From Halalkalicoccus tibetensis (GTDB taxonomy: Archaea; Halobacteriota; Halobacteria; Halobacteriales; Halalkalicoccaceae): a DNA stretch of 64,000 nt. A program made the translations under genes and the position numbers. This document shows, in pieces, positions 41,770 to 49,781 of this stretch. Under the pieces are notes generated by a model. It was not told the DNA's origin and did not search any database. It saw only the letters and a program-made list of their open reading frames with translations. Numbering within the stretch: position 1 is the stretch's first letter; every line of letters begins with the position of its first letter. The stretch is taken from assembly GCF_037996645.1 (NCBI RefSeq), contig NZ_JBBMXV010000004.1, positions 1 through 64,000 on the forward strand, given 5' to 3'.

Positions 41770-42978
41770 TTATCCGTCGCGCGATTCGCCCTCGCCGACG
41801 AGCACTGTCGCGAGCTTCCCGACGACTTCGTTCGCGATCTCCGCCTTCGTCCCCGAGCGCTCCGTGACCCCCTCGTCGACCAGCAGCACGCGGGTCCCCT
41901 CGTCGCCCATCACGCTCGCGTCGTTGGCGACGACGAACGCCATGTCGATCCGATCGCGGATCGTCCGCGCGGCCTCGACCATCGCGTCGTCCTCGCCGCT
42001 CGTCTCGGTCTTGAACCCGACGATCGGCAGTCCGGGGTTCGCCTCGCGGACGGCGTCGACGACCTTCGGACTCGGCAGCAGGTCGAGCGAGAGGTCCTGG
42101 CCCGAGCGGATCTTCTGGTCCTCGCGCTCGACGGTGTAGTCGCTGATGGCCGCGACCGAGACGTAGGCGTCCGCGCCCTCGGCGGCCTCGAGGGCGGCCT
42201 CCGAGAGCTCCGCGCTGCTCTCGACGCCTACGAGGTCGATGCTTGGGGGGACTTCCTCGCTTCCCGCCCCCAGAGGGTGGGGACCCACGAGCGCGTGGAT
42301 CAGCGTGACCTCCGCGCCGGCGGCGTAGCAGGCCCGCGCGACCTCCCGGCCGGTCCGTCCAGACGAGCGGTTGGTCAACACGCGAACCGGGTCGATCGAC
42401 TCGGCGGTCGCCCCGGCGGTGACGACGACCCGATCGCCCGACAGCGGCGAGGGCGTCGCCGCGCGGGCGGTCCCGAGCGCGATGGCGTCCTCGCTCGCGA
42501 TCTTCGCCTTCCCCTCGTCGATCCGGGGGGAGACGAACGAGACGCCCCAGCCCTCGACTCGATCGATGGCCTCGAGCACCCCGGGATGGTCGTACATCGG
42601 CTCGTGCATCGCGGGGGCGATCACCACCGGGAGGTCGGCGCCGAGCGCGGTCGTCGCACAGGTCGTCACGGGCGTGTCGTCGATCGCGCCCGCGATCTTG
42701 CCGACGGTGTTCGCCGTCGCGGGCGCGATCAGCAGGACGTCCGCCCAGCCCTCCCGCCCACAGAGCTCGACGTGTTCGACCCGGCCGGTGATCTCGGCCA
42801 CGACGTCGTTCCCGGTCGCGAACTCCACGCTCCAGGGGTGGACGATCCCCTGCGCACTCGCGCTCATCACGGCCCGTACGTTCGCCCCGCGCCGGCGTAG
42901 CTCGTGGGCAAGCTCGACGGTCTTGACCGCGGCGATCGACCCCGTGACCCCAAGCGCGACGTTCACTCCCGAGAGCAT
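41770..42978 (-). CDS. coaBC: CoaBC, phosphopantothenoylcysteine synthetase/decarboxylase
   Basis: A 402-residue bifunctional enzyme of coenzyme A biosynthesis. The N-terminal CoaC flavoprotein domain (about 1-185) starts with LGVTGSIAAVKTVELA and contains PAMHEPMYDHPGV. The C-terminal CoaB ligase domain (about 190-402) starts with VVVTAGATAESIDPVRVLTNRSSG, includes GREVARACYAAGAEV and the Lys region LLPSPKVVDAV. It joins cysteine to 4'-phosphopantothenate and then decarboxylates the product. No neighbouring CoA gene is seen; it stands alone after the Mrp operon with a 90-base gap. Confidence 0.93.
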   Translation of the reverse strand: MLSGVNVALGVTGSIAAVKTVELAHELRRRGANVRAVMSASAQGIVHPWSVEFATGNDVVAEITGRVEHVELCGREGWADVLLIAPATANTVGKIAGAIDDTPVTTCATTALGADLPVVIAPAMHEPMYDHPGVLEAIDRVEGWGVSFVSPRIDEGKAKIASEDAIALGTARAATPSPLSGDRVVVTAGATAESIDPVRVLTNRSSGRTGREVARACYAAGAEVTLIHALVGPHPLGAGSEEVPPSIDLVGVESSAELSEAALEAAEGADAYVSVAAISDYTVEREDQKIRSGQDLSLDLLPSPKVVDAVREANPGLPIVGFKTETSGEDDAMVEAARTIRDRIDMAFVVANDASVMGDEGTRVLLVDEGVTERSGTKAEIANEVVGKLATVLVGEGESRDG

Positions 42979-43190
42979 TCACCCACAGTTCTCGGCGCGA
43001 CGGGTTAAACGTAGCCGGTCGGCCGCGGCGTCCGCGCGACGAAATCCCTCGTTCGTTCACTTCGGTTTTCAGCTTCCAACTGACAAATACTTCTAAATCG
43101 TAAACAATGTTCAAGTAATACCCCTGCGTGATACGTTTTGATCCCGCAGAACCGGCCGAGATCGGCCGACGGAGCGGGGTTCAGGCTACA

Positions 43191-44165
43191 ATGAGCGACA
43201 GCAATCTCAACCGGCGACAGGTACTGAGCGCGACAGGGGCGGCGATCGTGGGCGGGGCTCTCATGACGGGCAGCGCGGCGGCCGACGGGGGCAGCTACAC
43301 CGCGGAGCTCACGGGCGAGCCGCTCGGGGTCGATACGAACGCGGGCGGGACCGCCACGGTCTCCGTTTCCGACGGCGAGGCCAGCTACGAGCTGTGGGTG
43401 AGCTGCCTGCGCGACGGCACCCACGTCTCGCTTTCGGCCGACGGCGAGGTGCTCGCGGAGTACGACCTCGACGTTCACGGGGTCGTCCGCGACACGGTGG
43501 TTCTGGAGGGCACGACCGACGACGAGGGACTGCTCGACGCGCTGGAGGGTGAGGTGACGATTACGGCCCACACTGAACAGAACCCCGACGGCGAGATCGA
43601 GGGGACGCTCTCGGCGGTCGACGAGGCCGACCCGGCGCCCGAGGAGCCGACGGAGGAGGAACCCGAAGAGGAGCCAGAGGAAGAGGAGGAGGAACCGGAA
43701 GAAGAACCTGAAGAGGAAGAAGAAGAGGACGAGGAACCCGAGGAGGATGACGACGTCGCTGTGTCGGATGCACTCGAGATCAGCGATTTCGAAGTGCTCG
43801 GGAACGAACCTAACGACGAGTACGTCACGATCACCAACAATAGCGACGAAGACATCGATATGACTGGGTTCCAGCTTCGTGACGCACCCGGCGGGGCCGT
43901 CGATGATCGGAATACTCCTGATGGACCGTTTACGTTCCCCTCCTTCACTCTCGATGCCGGAAACAGCGTGACGGTGTTTACAGGTAGTGGGCAAGACGAC
44001 GATGCGAACCTATACTGGGGCGAAAACCTGCAGGTCTACAACCAAGAGGGCGATACAATCACCTTGCTTGATGCAGGCGGTAATACGGTCGCTGAGGTGA
44101 CTTACGATTCCCAGACTTCACTGATCGGCCAGCCGCTTCAGTTCGTTCGCTCGTTGTTCGCCTGA
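43191..44165 (+). CDS. Exported CHRD-like and lamin-tail-domain protein, copy 1
   Basis: A 324-residue exported protein. The Tat-type N-terminus NRRQVLSATGAAIVGGALM is followed by AAADG, a likely signal-peptidase site. Residues about 35-145 are CHRD-like, ending HTEQNPDGEIEG. A run of Glu/Pro (about 148-190) is a flexible acidic linker. The C-terminal domain (about 195-324) is lamin-tail-like (EISDFEVLGNEPNDEYVTITNNSDED and TGFQLRD). It ends QFVRSLFA. Unlike copy 2 it has no lipobox, so it may be secreted. ATG 43191 follows a short leader. The pair probably acts at the cell surface; partners unknown. Confidence 0.8.
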   Translation: MSDSNLNRRQVLSATGAAIVGGALMTGSAAADGGSYTAELTGEPLGVDTNAGGTATVSVSDGEASYELWVSCLRDGTHVSLSADGEVLAEYDLDVHGVVRDTVVLEGTTDDEGLLDALEGEVTITAHTEQNPDGEIEGTLSAVDEADPAPEEPTEEEPEEEPEEEEEEPEEEPEEEEEEDEEPEEDDDVAVSDALEISDFEVLGNEPNDEYVTITNNSDEDIDMTGFQLRDAPGGAVDDRNTPDGPFTFPSFTLDAGNSVTVFTGSGQDDDANLYWGENLQVYNQEGDTITLLDAGGNTVAEVTYDSQTSLIGQPLQFVRSLFA

Positions 44166-44171
44166 GCGAAC
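44145..44171 (+). repeat. Hairpin over the stop codon of LTD copy 1
   Basis: GTTCGCTC (44145-44152) pairs perfectly with GAGCGAAC (44164-44171) around an 11-base loop. The stop TGA (44163-44165) lies at the 3' arm. The same structure recurs exactly 1200 bases downstream with a compensatory base-pair change. Confidence 0.75.
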
Positions 44172-44190
44172 CCGACCACTCGTATCACCG

Positions 44191-44200
44191 GAATATTTTA
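44191..44200 (+). promoter_or_regulatory. Possible promoter of LTD copy 2
   Basis: GAATATTTTA is a TATA-like island in the short gap, about 75-85 bases before the GTG at 44274. The distance implies a leader. Confidence 0.35.
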
Positions 44201-44273
44201 TGACGGTACGAGATCGCTGATCGACCCGTTACCTGACCAATTCTGAACAGAACAAATAGAAACCGATCACACA

Positions 44274-45365
44274 GTGAGAGAAAACGACATCGACCGACGC
44301 GAATTTCTCGGCCTGGCGGGCGCAGCCTGTATCGTCGGGTCGGCGGGTTGTACTGACGATCCGGGCGACGACGAAGACGTCGAAGACGATCCCGAACCGG
44401 AACCGGACGAAGAACCCGAAGAGGAACCGGACGAAACGACCGAGGAAAGCGAAGGGGATGACGAAGAGCCCGACGAGGGCGAGGCCCAAGAGGATGAGAC
44501 GGAAGACGACGAGGCAGAGGAAGCCGAGGTAGAAGAGGACGAACCGGACGACGAGGAAGAAGGGCCGGAGGAGGGAGAACAGGAACAGACGGAAGAGGAG
44601 GAACCTGGCGAAGAATCAGAAGATGACGATCCGGACGAGGAGCCCGGCGAAGAGGACGACGATGACGATGAGAACGGTGACGACGACGATCCCGAGGGCC
44701 GCCCGATACTGATCACGGCGACTGACGCCGAGACGGGCGACCCGATCGAGGGTGCGGACGTCCACATGGCCTCCGCGGACGGCGATCCCGCCGACGCGGT
44801 CGAGTTCAGCTTCACGACGGATTCGGACGGGGAAGTCGACGAGGTCGTCGAGATCGGGAACCTCATCCTCACGATCGAGGCCGAGGGCTACGAGACCTAC
44901 TCGACTGAACTCAGCCTCGACGAGGAACACCATGCCGAGCTCGAACCCGAGGACGGAGGCGACCCGGGGCTCCAGGACGCTCTCGAAGTGGTCGATAGAC
45001 AGACCGACGTCGGCCACGACACCGACAACGAGTACATCCTCTTCGAGAACACGAGCAGTTCGGAGGTCGATCTCAGTGGGCACGTCGTGACCGACCGGGA
45101 GGAAGGCGGAACGGGGATCGAAGCACCCTTCCCCGACGGGTTTACCCTCGGTCCCGGTGATCAGGTTCGAGTGACTAGCGGTTCGGGAAGTCCGACCGAC
45201 GACGAGATCTTCATGGACAGCGGGCGAGCCGTCTGGCGACAGGACGGCGACGAGGTCCTCATCGTCGGTCCGGGTGGCGATGTCGTCTTCAGCTACTCGT
45301 ACGGTGACGGTGGAACGTCGTCCATCCAGTTCGTTTTCAACCAGGTCCGCTCGTTGTTCGCCTGA
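44274..45365 (+). CDS. Lamin-tail-domain lipoprotein, copy 2
   Basis: A 363-residue lipoprotein. The N-terminus RREFLGLAGAACIVGSAGC is a Tat motif with lipobox Cys. Residues about 25-140 are a very long Glu/Asp/Pro linker. A middle domain (about 142-225, PILITATDAETGDPIEGADV) looks like a carboxypeptidase-regulatory or PEGA-type beta sandwich. The C-terminal lamin-tail domain follows (about 235-363), ending QVRSLFA as in copy 1. The GTG start at 44274 gives the correct signal peptide. It probably sits on the outer membrane face with its domains held away from the cell by the acidic linker. Confidence 0.8.
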   Translation: MRENDIDRREFLGLAGAACIVGSAGCTDDPGDDEDVEDDPEPEPDEEPEEEPDETTEESEGDDEEPDEGEAQEDETEDDEAEEAEVEEDEPDDEEEGPEEGEQEQTEEEEPGEESEDDDPDEEPGEEDDDDDENGDDDDPEGRPILITATDAETGDPIEGADVHMASADGDPADAVEFSFTTDSDGEVDEVVEIGNLILTIEAEGYETYSTELSLDEEHHAELEPEDGGDPGLQDALEVVDRQTDVGHDTDNEYILFENTSSSEVDLSGHVVTDREEGGTGIEAPFPDGFTLGPGDQVRVTSGSGSPTDDEIFMDSGRAVWRQDGDEVLIVGPGGDVVFSYSYGDGGTSSIQFVFNQVRSLFA

Positions 45366-45371
45366 GCGGAC
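45345..45371 (+). repeat. Hairpin over the stop codon of LTD copy 2
   Basis: GTCCGCTC (45345-45352) pairs with GAGCGGAC (45364-45371) around the same 11-base loop as copy 1. One T:A pair of copy 1 is a C:G pair here. Beyond the hairpin, ACCCGACCACTCGT is also shared. Confidence 0.75.
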
Positions 45372-45382
45372 CCGACCACTCG

Positions 45383-45388
45383 TTTTTT
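45383..45388 (+). terminator. Poly-T terminator after LTD copy 2
   Basis: A T6 run lies 12 bases after the stop-codon hairpin and just before the convergent TrxB-like gene. Copy 1 lacks such a run. Confidence 0.5.
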
Positions 45389-45392
45389 CGCG

Positions 45393-46148
45393 CTACTCGT
45401 CGGCCAGGCTCGGGTGTGGCGTCGGCTCGTCGTCGTGGGGTTCGGCGAACCACTCGCGCATGGTCTCGCGGCTCTCTTCGGCCCGGCGTTCGCGCTCCTC
45501 CTCGTCGATCTCCTCGCAGCCCGGCGGGACGTCCCGTCCGCGCTCGGAGAAGTAGCCCTCCGGGGCGACCCAGTCGTTGTAGAACTGCAGGTCCGAGTCG
45601 TGGATCAGCGTCAGGGCGACCTGCGCGCCGTGGCCCGCCGAGATCACGGTCTGGTGGTACTGTTTGGCGATCCGGCCCGCCGCGTAGATCCCCTCGACGG
45701 CGGTGTGGCCGTCGCCGTCGGTCCCGATGTACTGCTTGGAGCCCCGCCGGTCGAGCTCGACGTCGAGCGCCTCCAGATAGCTTGAGTCGGACCACGAGGC
45801 GGCGATTACGCGCCCGGCTTCGTAGACCTCGCCGTCCTCGGTGGCGACCTCGAAGCCCCCCTCGTCGTCGGTTCCCTCCGTTCCCTCCTCGGCGGCATGG
45901 GTGATCTGGGTCACGGTCCCTTCCGCCAGCGTACAGCCGGCGCGCTCGGCCTGCGCGCGGGCCATGTCGAGGAAGAGCCGCGAGTCGACGCCCGCGGGGA
46001 ACCCGGGGTAGTTCTCGAGATGGGCGTTTCGCCGCAGGATCGACTCGTCGCCGCCGACGATCAGCGTCTCCAGGCCCGCACGCGAGGTGAAGGTCCCTGC
46101 AGTGAGCCCGGCGACCCCGCCGCCGACGATCAGCACGTCCGGTTGCAT
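45393..46148 (-). CDS. TrxB-like single-domain flavoprotein lacking the NADPH domain and CxxC
   Basis: A 251-residue protein of the thioredoxin reductase-like fold. DVLIVGGGVAGLTAGTFTSRAG and TLIVGGDESILRR are the FAD-binding start, and GIYAAGRIAKQYHQTVISAGHGAQVAL is the C-terminal FAD motif. The NADPH domain that normally lies in the middle (with CxxC) is missing: the sequence goes from EAGRVIAASWSDSS straight to the C-terminal FAD block. The tail is long, acidic and helical. It may take electrons from another partner or act as a flavin oxidase. Divergent from the chemoreceptor gene with an AT-rich promoter region between. Confidence 0.83.
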   Translation of the reverse strand: MQPDVLIVGGGVAGLTAGTFTSRAGLETLIVGGDESILRRNAHLENYPGFPAGVDSRLFLDMARAQAERAGCTLAEGTVTQITHAAEEGTEGTDDEGGFEVATEDGEVYEAGRVIAASWSDSSYLEALDVELDRRGSKQYIGTDGDGHTAVEGIYAAGRIAKQYHQTVISAGHGAQVALTLIHDSDLQFYNDWVAPEGYFSERGRDVPPGCEEIDEEERERRAEESRETMREWFAEPHDDEPTPHPSLADE

Positions 46149-46201
46149 ACCCCCATCCAGCCCCCCGGCGCTCGTAAGGATGTCCCTCGAAATCAGATCG
46201 G

Positions 46202-46226
46202 ATAATTATAATAACTTTAATTATAC
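46202..46226. promoter_or_regulatory. AT-rich divergent promoter region
   Basis: ATAATTATAATAACTTTAATTATAC is the AT island between the TrxB-like gene (start 46148) and the chemoreceptor (start 46247). On the plus strand the TTAATTATAC part is about 21-30 bases before the ATG, fitting a leaderless start. It probably serves both genes. Confidence 0.5.
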
Positions 46227-46246
46227 TTTGGTCCCGTCATACCACA

Positions 46247-47746
46247 ATGACTACCGACGAGCGCGCCTTCAGACACCGAATCGAGCAGGGCGAGTGGGTC
46301 GACGGGATCGGCCTCAACGACGCGGAGATCGCGTGGCGAAAGGAGTTCCTCGGGTTCGAGGCCGAGGACGCCCGGCGGGCGGCCGCCCTCGACCGGCTGC
46401 TCGAGGAGGAGGCCGACCTGACGGCGGCGACGGACCTGTTCATGGACCCGATCCTCGAACACGGGCGCACGCGGGCGGTCGTCGACCGTGGTACCCGCTC
46501 GAACGAGCAGCTCCGGGGGGTCGTCCACGCCTACTACGAGACCTTCACCGCCGGCAGCTACGACCGGGACTACTTCGCGAAGCGCACCCGGATCGGGCGG
46601 ATCCACGACATGCTCGACATGCCGATCCACTACTTCATCGGGATGTACGCGAACATCCACGTCCACTTCCTCGATGCCCTGCTCGCGGAGCGTGCCGCGG
46701 CCATCGAGGAGCGCCTCGACGACCCCGAGGCCGCGGCGGTCGTCCGCGAGGAGCTCGGCGAGGCCGGCGCCGACGCGGCGGCGTTCCTCCGGCTGACGAA
46801 CCTCGACCTGCAGGTGATCTGTAACACCTACCTCCACTCGCGGGAGGGCGGGCTCCGCGAGGAGATCGACCGCTCGCGCGAGCTGCGCGAGTCCGTCGAA
46901 AAGCTGATCGAGGAGCTCGACGAGACGAGCGCGGCCGTCGAGAGCCGCTCCGAGGAGATCGCGGTGCTCACGGACGAGCAGGCCGAGAACACCGGCCAGA
47001 TCGCGAGCGAGGTCGCCACCCTCTCGGCGTCGATCGAGGAGGTCGCCGCGAGCGCCGAGGAGGTCAACCGCAACAGCACCCGCGCGAGCGAGCGCGCCGC
47101 GGCGGGTCAGGACGCCGCGGGCGACGTCATCGAGCGGATGGACCGGATCGACGAGGCCACCGCGGCCGTCGCCGAGGACGTCGACGGACTGGTCGAGCGG
47201 ATCGACGACATCGACGACATCACCGACGCGATCAGTTCGATCGCCGAACAGACGAACATCCTCGCGCTCAACGCCTCGATCGAGGCCGCCCGCGCCGAGG
47301 GCAACGGTGACAGCTTCGCGGTGGTCGCCCGAGAGGTGAAGTCGCTCGCGGGCGACGCCCGCGAACGCGCCCGTGACATCGAGCGACGGATCGAGGCGAT
47401 CCAGGCCGACACCGCCCGGACCGCGGGGAGCTTAGAGACGGCGACGGGCCACGTCGAGGAGAGCATCGACGGGATCGAGGAGAGCCTCGCGCTGCTCGAC
47501 GACATCGCGGAGGCGACCGCCGACACCTCCCACGGGATCGAGGAGGTCGCCACGGCCACCGAGGAGCAGGCCACCAGCACCGAGGAGATCGCGAGCATGA
47601 TCGACGAGACCACCGACCTCTCGACGGAGGTCTCCGAGAAGGCCGACCGGATCGCGAGCACGAACGACCAGCAGCGCGAGCGCATCGAGGGGATCACGGC
47701 CGCCGTCGAGGCGCTCCGGGACGCCGAGGGGCGCAACGACGGCTGA
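46247..47746 (+). CDS. hemAT: Globin-coupled chemotaxis transducer (HemAT)
   Basis: A 499-residue soluble transducer. Residues about 20-185 form a globin-type sensor domain: FLGFEAEDARRAAALDRLLE, then AYYETFTAGSYDRDYFAKRTRIGRIHDMLDM, where the His of IGRIH is the expected proximal haem ligand. Residues about 200-499 are a methyl-accepting coiled coil with the hairpin tip IAEQTNILALNASIEAARAEG. The tip continues GNGDSFAVVAREVKSLAG. No transmembrane segment is seen, as for HemAT. It senses O2 through haem and signals to CheA. A 90-base AT-rich gap with a TATA box precedes the start. Confidence 0.93.
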   Translation: MTTDERAFRHRIEQGEWVDGIGLNDAEIAWRKEFLGFEAEDARRAAALDRLLEEEADLTAATDLFMDPILEHGRTRAVVDRGTRSNEQLRGVVHAYYETFTAGSYDRDYFAKRTRIGRIHDMLDMPIHYFIGMYANIHVHFLDALLAERAAAIEERLDDPEAAAVVREELGEAGADAAAFLRLTNLDLQVICNTYLHSREGGLREEIDRSRELRESVEKLIEELDETSAAVESRSEEIAVLTDEQAENTGQIASEVATLSASIEEVAASAEEVNRNSTRASERAAAGQDAAGDVIERMDRIDEATAAVAEDVDGLVERIDDIDDITDAISSIAEQTNILALNASIEAARAEGNGDSFAVVAREVKSLAGDARERARDIERRIEAIQADTARTAGSLETATGHVEESIDGIEESLALLDDIAEATADTSHGIEEVATATEEQATSTEEIASMIDETTDLSTEVSEKADRIASTNDQQRERIEGITAAVEALRDAEGRNDG

Positions 47747-47852
47747 ACCGTCGGCCCCACGGAACCGTCGCGACGGCGATCGATACGGAGCCGATAGCCG
47801 GCGTTCCCGTTCGGATCCAAACACTTAGGGCGGATTCGTCGCAACTGGGCGC

Positions 47853-48383
47853 GTGGACGAAGTCGAACTGAGCACTGTCATCCATCTGCCGCCCGAGGAG
47901 GTCTACGACTTCCTCATCGACTTTCCTCGCTACGCGAACTACTCGAAGTATCTCACCGACGTCCGCCAGCACGGCGACGGCTCGCCCGGCACGGAGTACG
48001 ACCTCCGGGTGGAGTGGTGGAAGCTCTCCTATACGGCCCGCTCGCGGGTGACCGACGTCGACCCGCCCGAGCGGATCGACTGGCGGCTGATCAAGGACGT
48101 CGACGCCCACGGCCACTGGCGCGTCGAGGAGGTGCCCGAGGAGGCCCCCGAGGGCGCGGAGACGGCCTCGCGGGTCTGGCTGCGCGTCGGGTTCGACCCC
48201 GACAGCGCCAGCTCCAGCATGATCGACCTCCCGGCGTTCGTCTCGCTGGGGGCCGTGATCCGGAAGGTGAAGCCGAAGGTCCTCGAGGAGGCCGAACGGG
48301 TCGTCGCGCGGATCGTCGCCGACCTCGAGGGCGAGCCCCGCGAGGTCGACCTCGAGATCCACCGGACGCCCGACTCCGTCTGA
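47853..48383 (+). CDS. SRPBCC-family (polyketide cyclase/dehydrase-like) protein
   Basis: A 176-residue protein with the START/Bet v1-like pattern: VELSTVIHLPPEEVYDFLIDFPRYANYSKY at the N-terminus, LTDVRQHGDGSPGTEYDLRVEWW and RSRVTDVDPPERIDWRL, and a long C-terminal helix (KPKVLEEAERVVARIVADLEG). Coenzyme-Q-binding or lipid-cavity proteins are the nearest type, but the ligand is unknown. GTG 47853 is the only start that gives the conserved N-terminus. It lies 60 bases upstream of trkA. Confidence 0.82.
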   Translation: MDEVELSTVIHLPPEEVYDFLIDFPRYANYSKYLTDVRQHGDGSPGTEYDLRVEWWKLSYTARSRVTDVDPPERIDWRLIKDVDAHGHWRVEEVPEEAPEGAETASRVWLRVGFDPDSASSSMIDLPAFVSLGAVIRKVKPKVLEEAERVVARIVADLEGEPREVDLEIHRTPDSV

Positions 48384-48443
48384 AGGGAAATACCCATACC
48401 GAACGACCGCAAACCGGCGGGCAATGAATCAAGCGGTGGTTTC

Positions 48444-49781
48444 GTGCGCGTGATCGTCATCGGGGCCGGCGAGGTCGGCTCCTCGATCGCAGCCGGGCTC
48501 GCGGACTCCCACGAGGTGATCGTCGTCGACGTCGACGGCGACCGCGTCGAGGAGCTCACCTACTCGATCGACGTGCTCGCGATCCAGGGCGACGGCACGA
48601 CGATGTCGACGCTCGAGGAGGCGGGCGTCGAGGACGCGGATATCTTCATCGCGAGCACCGACAACGACGAGACGAACATCGTCTCCTGCAGCGCCGCGAA
48701 GATCGCGAGCGACCCGTTCACCGTCGCCCGGGTGAAACGCCCCTCGCTGCTCGACACCTGGAACCGCTCGAACCAGGGGTTCGGCGTCGACTTCATGGTC
48801 TGTACGGACCTGCTGTCGGCCCAGGCGATCGTCACCATCGTCGGGCTGCCCGCGGCCCGCGACGCGGACCCCTTCGCGGGCGGAGCGATCCAGATGGCCG
48901 AGTTCGAGATCCCCGTGGACAGCCCAGTGACGGGTCAGACGGTCGCGGAGGCCGACCGGTTCGACTCCCTGACGTTCGTCGGCATCCTCCGGAACGACGA
49001 GGTCGAGATCGCGCGCGGCGAGACCACCCTCATGGAGGGCGACTACGTCGTCGTGATCGGCAGTCCCGAGAGCGTCCAGGGGTTCGGAACCGAGCTCTCC
49101 CCGGAGGCGACGCCGAGCTCGGCCGAGGAGATCGTCATCGTCGGGGGCAGCGAGATCGGCTACCAGGTCGCCCGTCTGCTCGAGGAGCGCGGGCTCGAAC
49201 CCCGGCTCATCGAGGAGGACCACGCCCGGGCGCGCGACCTCGCCGAACGGCTCCCGAAAACGGTTGTGATGGAGAGCGACGCGACGGACCTCGAGTTCCT
49301 CTCCCGCGAGCACATCGACGAGGCCGACGTGGTGATCGCCGCGCTCACCCACGACGAGGCGAACCTGCTGATCTCGCTGCTCGCGAAACAGCTGGGCACC
49401 TCGCGGGCGGTCGCGGTCGTCGAACACGCCGACTACGTCGACATCTTCGAGTCGGTCGGCGTCGACGTGGCGATCAACCCCCGGGAGATCACCGCCGAGG
49501 AGATCACCCGCTTCACCCACGAGGGGCGCGCCGAGAACATCTCGCTCATCCACAACGACCGCGCGGAGGTCCTCGAGGTGGAGATCGACGACGAGAGCAT
49601 CCTCGCGGGACGCGCGCTCAGCGAGTCGATGGCGGACCTGCCCGAGGAGGTCGTCGTCGGCGCGATCACCCGCGACGGCGAGTGCATCATCCCGCGGGGT
49701 GACACCCGGGTCGAGGTCGGTGATCACGTCGTGGTGTTCGCACGCGTCGACGTCGTCGACGCCGCCGCCGCCGCGCTATGA
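48444..49781 (+). CDS. trkA: Potassium uptake regulator TrkA
   Basis: A 445-residue peripheral gating subunit of the Trk K+ transporter. Two tandem RCK modules: the first starts VRVIVIGAGEVGSSIAAGLA with the nucleotide-binding GxGxxG, and the second starts EEIVIVGGSEIGYQVARLLEERG (about residue 230). Each is followed by a TrkA_C domain (about 135-215 and 360-445). It binds NAD(H) or ATP and controls the TrkH channel. GTG start. The stop overlaps that of the convergent trkH by six bases. Confidence 0.95.
   Translation: MRVIVIGAGEVGSSIAAGLADSHEVIVVDVDGDRVEELTYSIDVLAIQGDGTTMSTLEEAGVEDADIFIASTDNDETNIVSCSAAKIASDPFTVARVKRPSLLDTWNRSNQGFGVDFMVCTDLLSAQAIVTIVGLPAARDADPFAGGAIQMAEFEIPVDSPVTGQTVAEADRFDSLTFVGILRNDEVEIARGETTLMEGDYVVVIGSPESVQGFGTELSPEATPSSAEEIVIVGGSEIGYQVARLLEERGLEPRLIEEDHARARDLAERLPKTVVMESDATDLEFLSREHIDEADVVIAALTHDEANLLISLLAKQLGTSRAVAVVEHADYVDIFESVGVDVAINPREITAEEITRFTHEGRAENISLIHNDRAEVLEVEIDDESILAGRALSESMADLPEEVVVGAITRDGECIIPRGDTRVEVGDHVVVFARVDVVDAAAAAL

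Noticed and set aside
47765-47776. Palindrome CCGTCGCGACGG downstream of hemAT
   Set aside because: Short GC palindromes are common at this base composition, and it is not near a start codon or followed by a T run.
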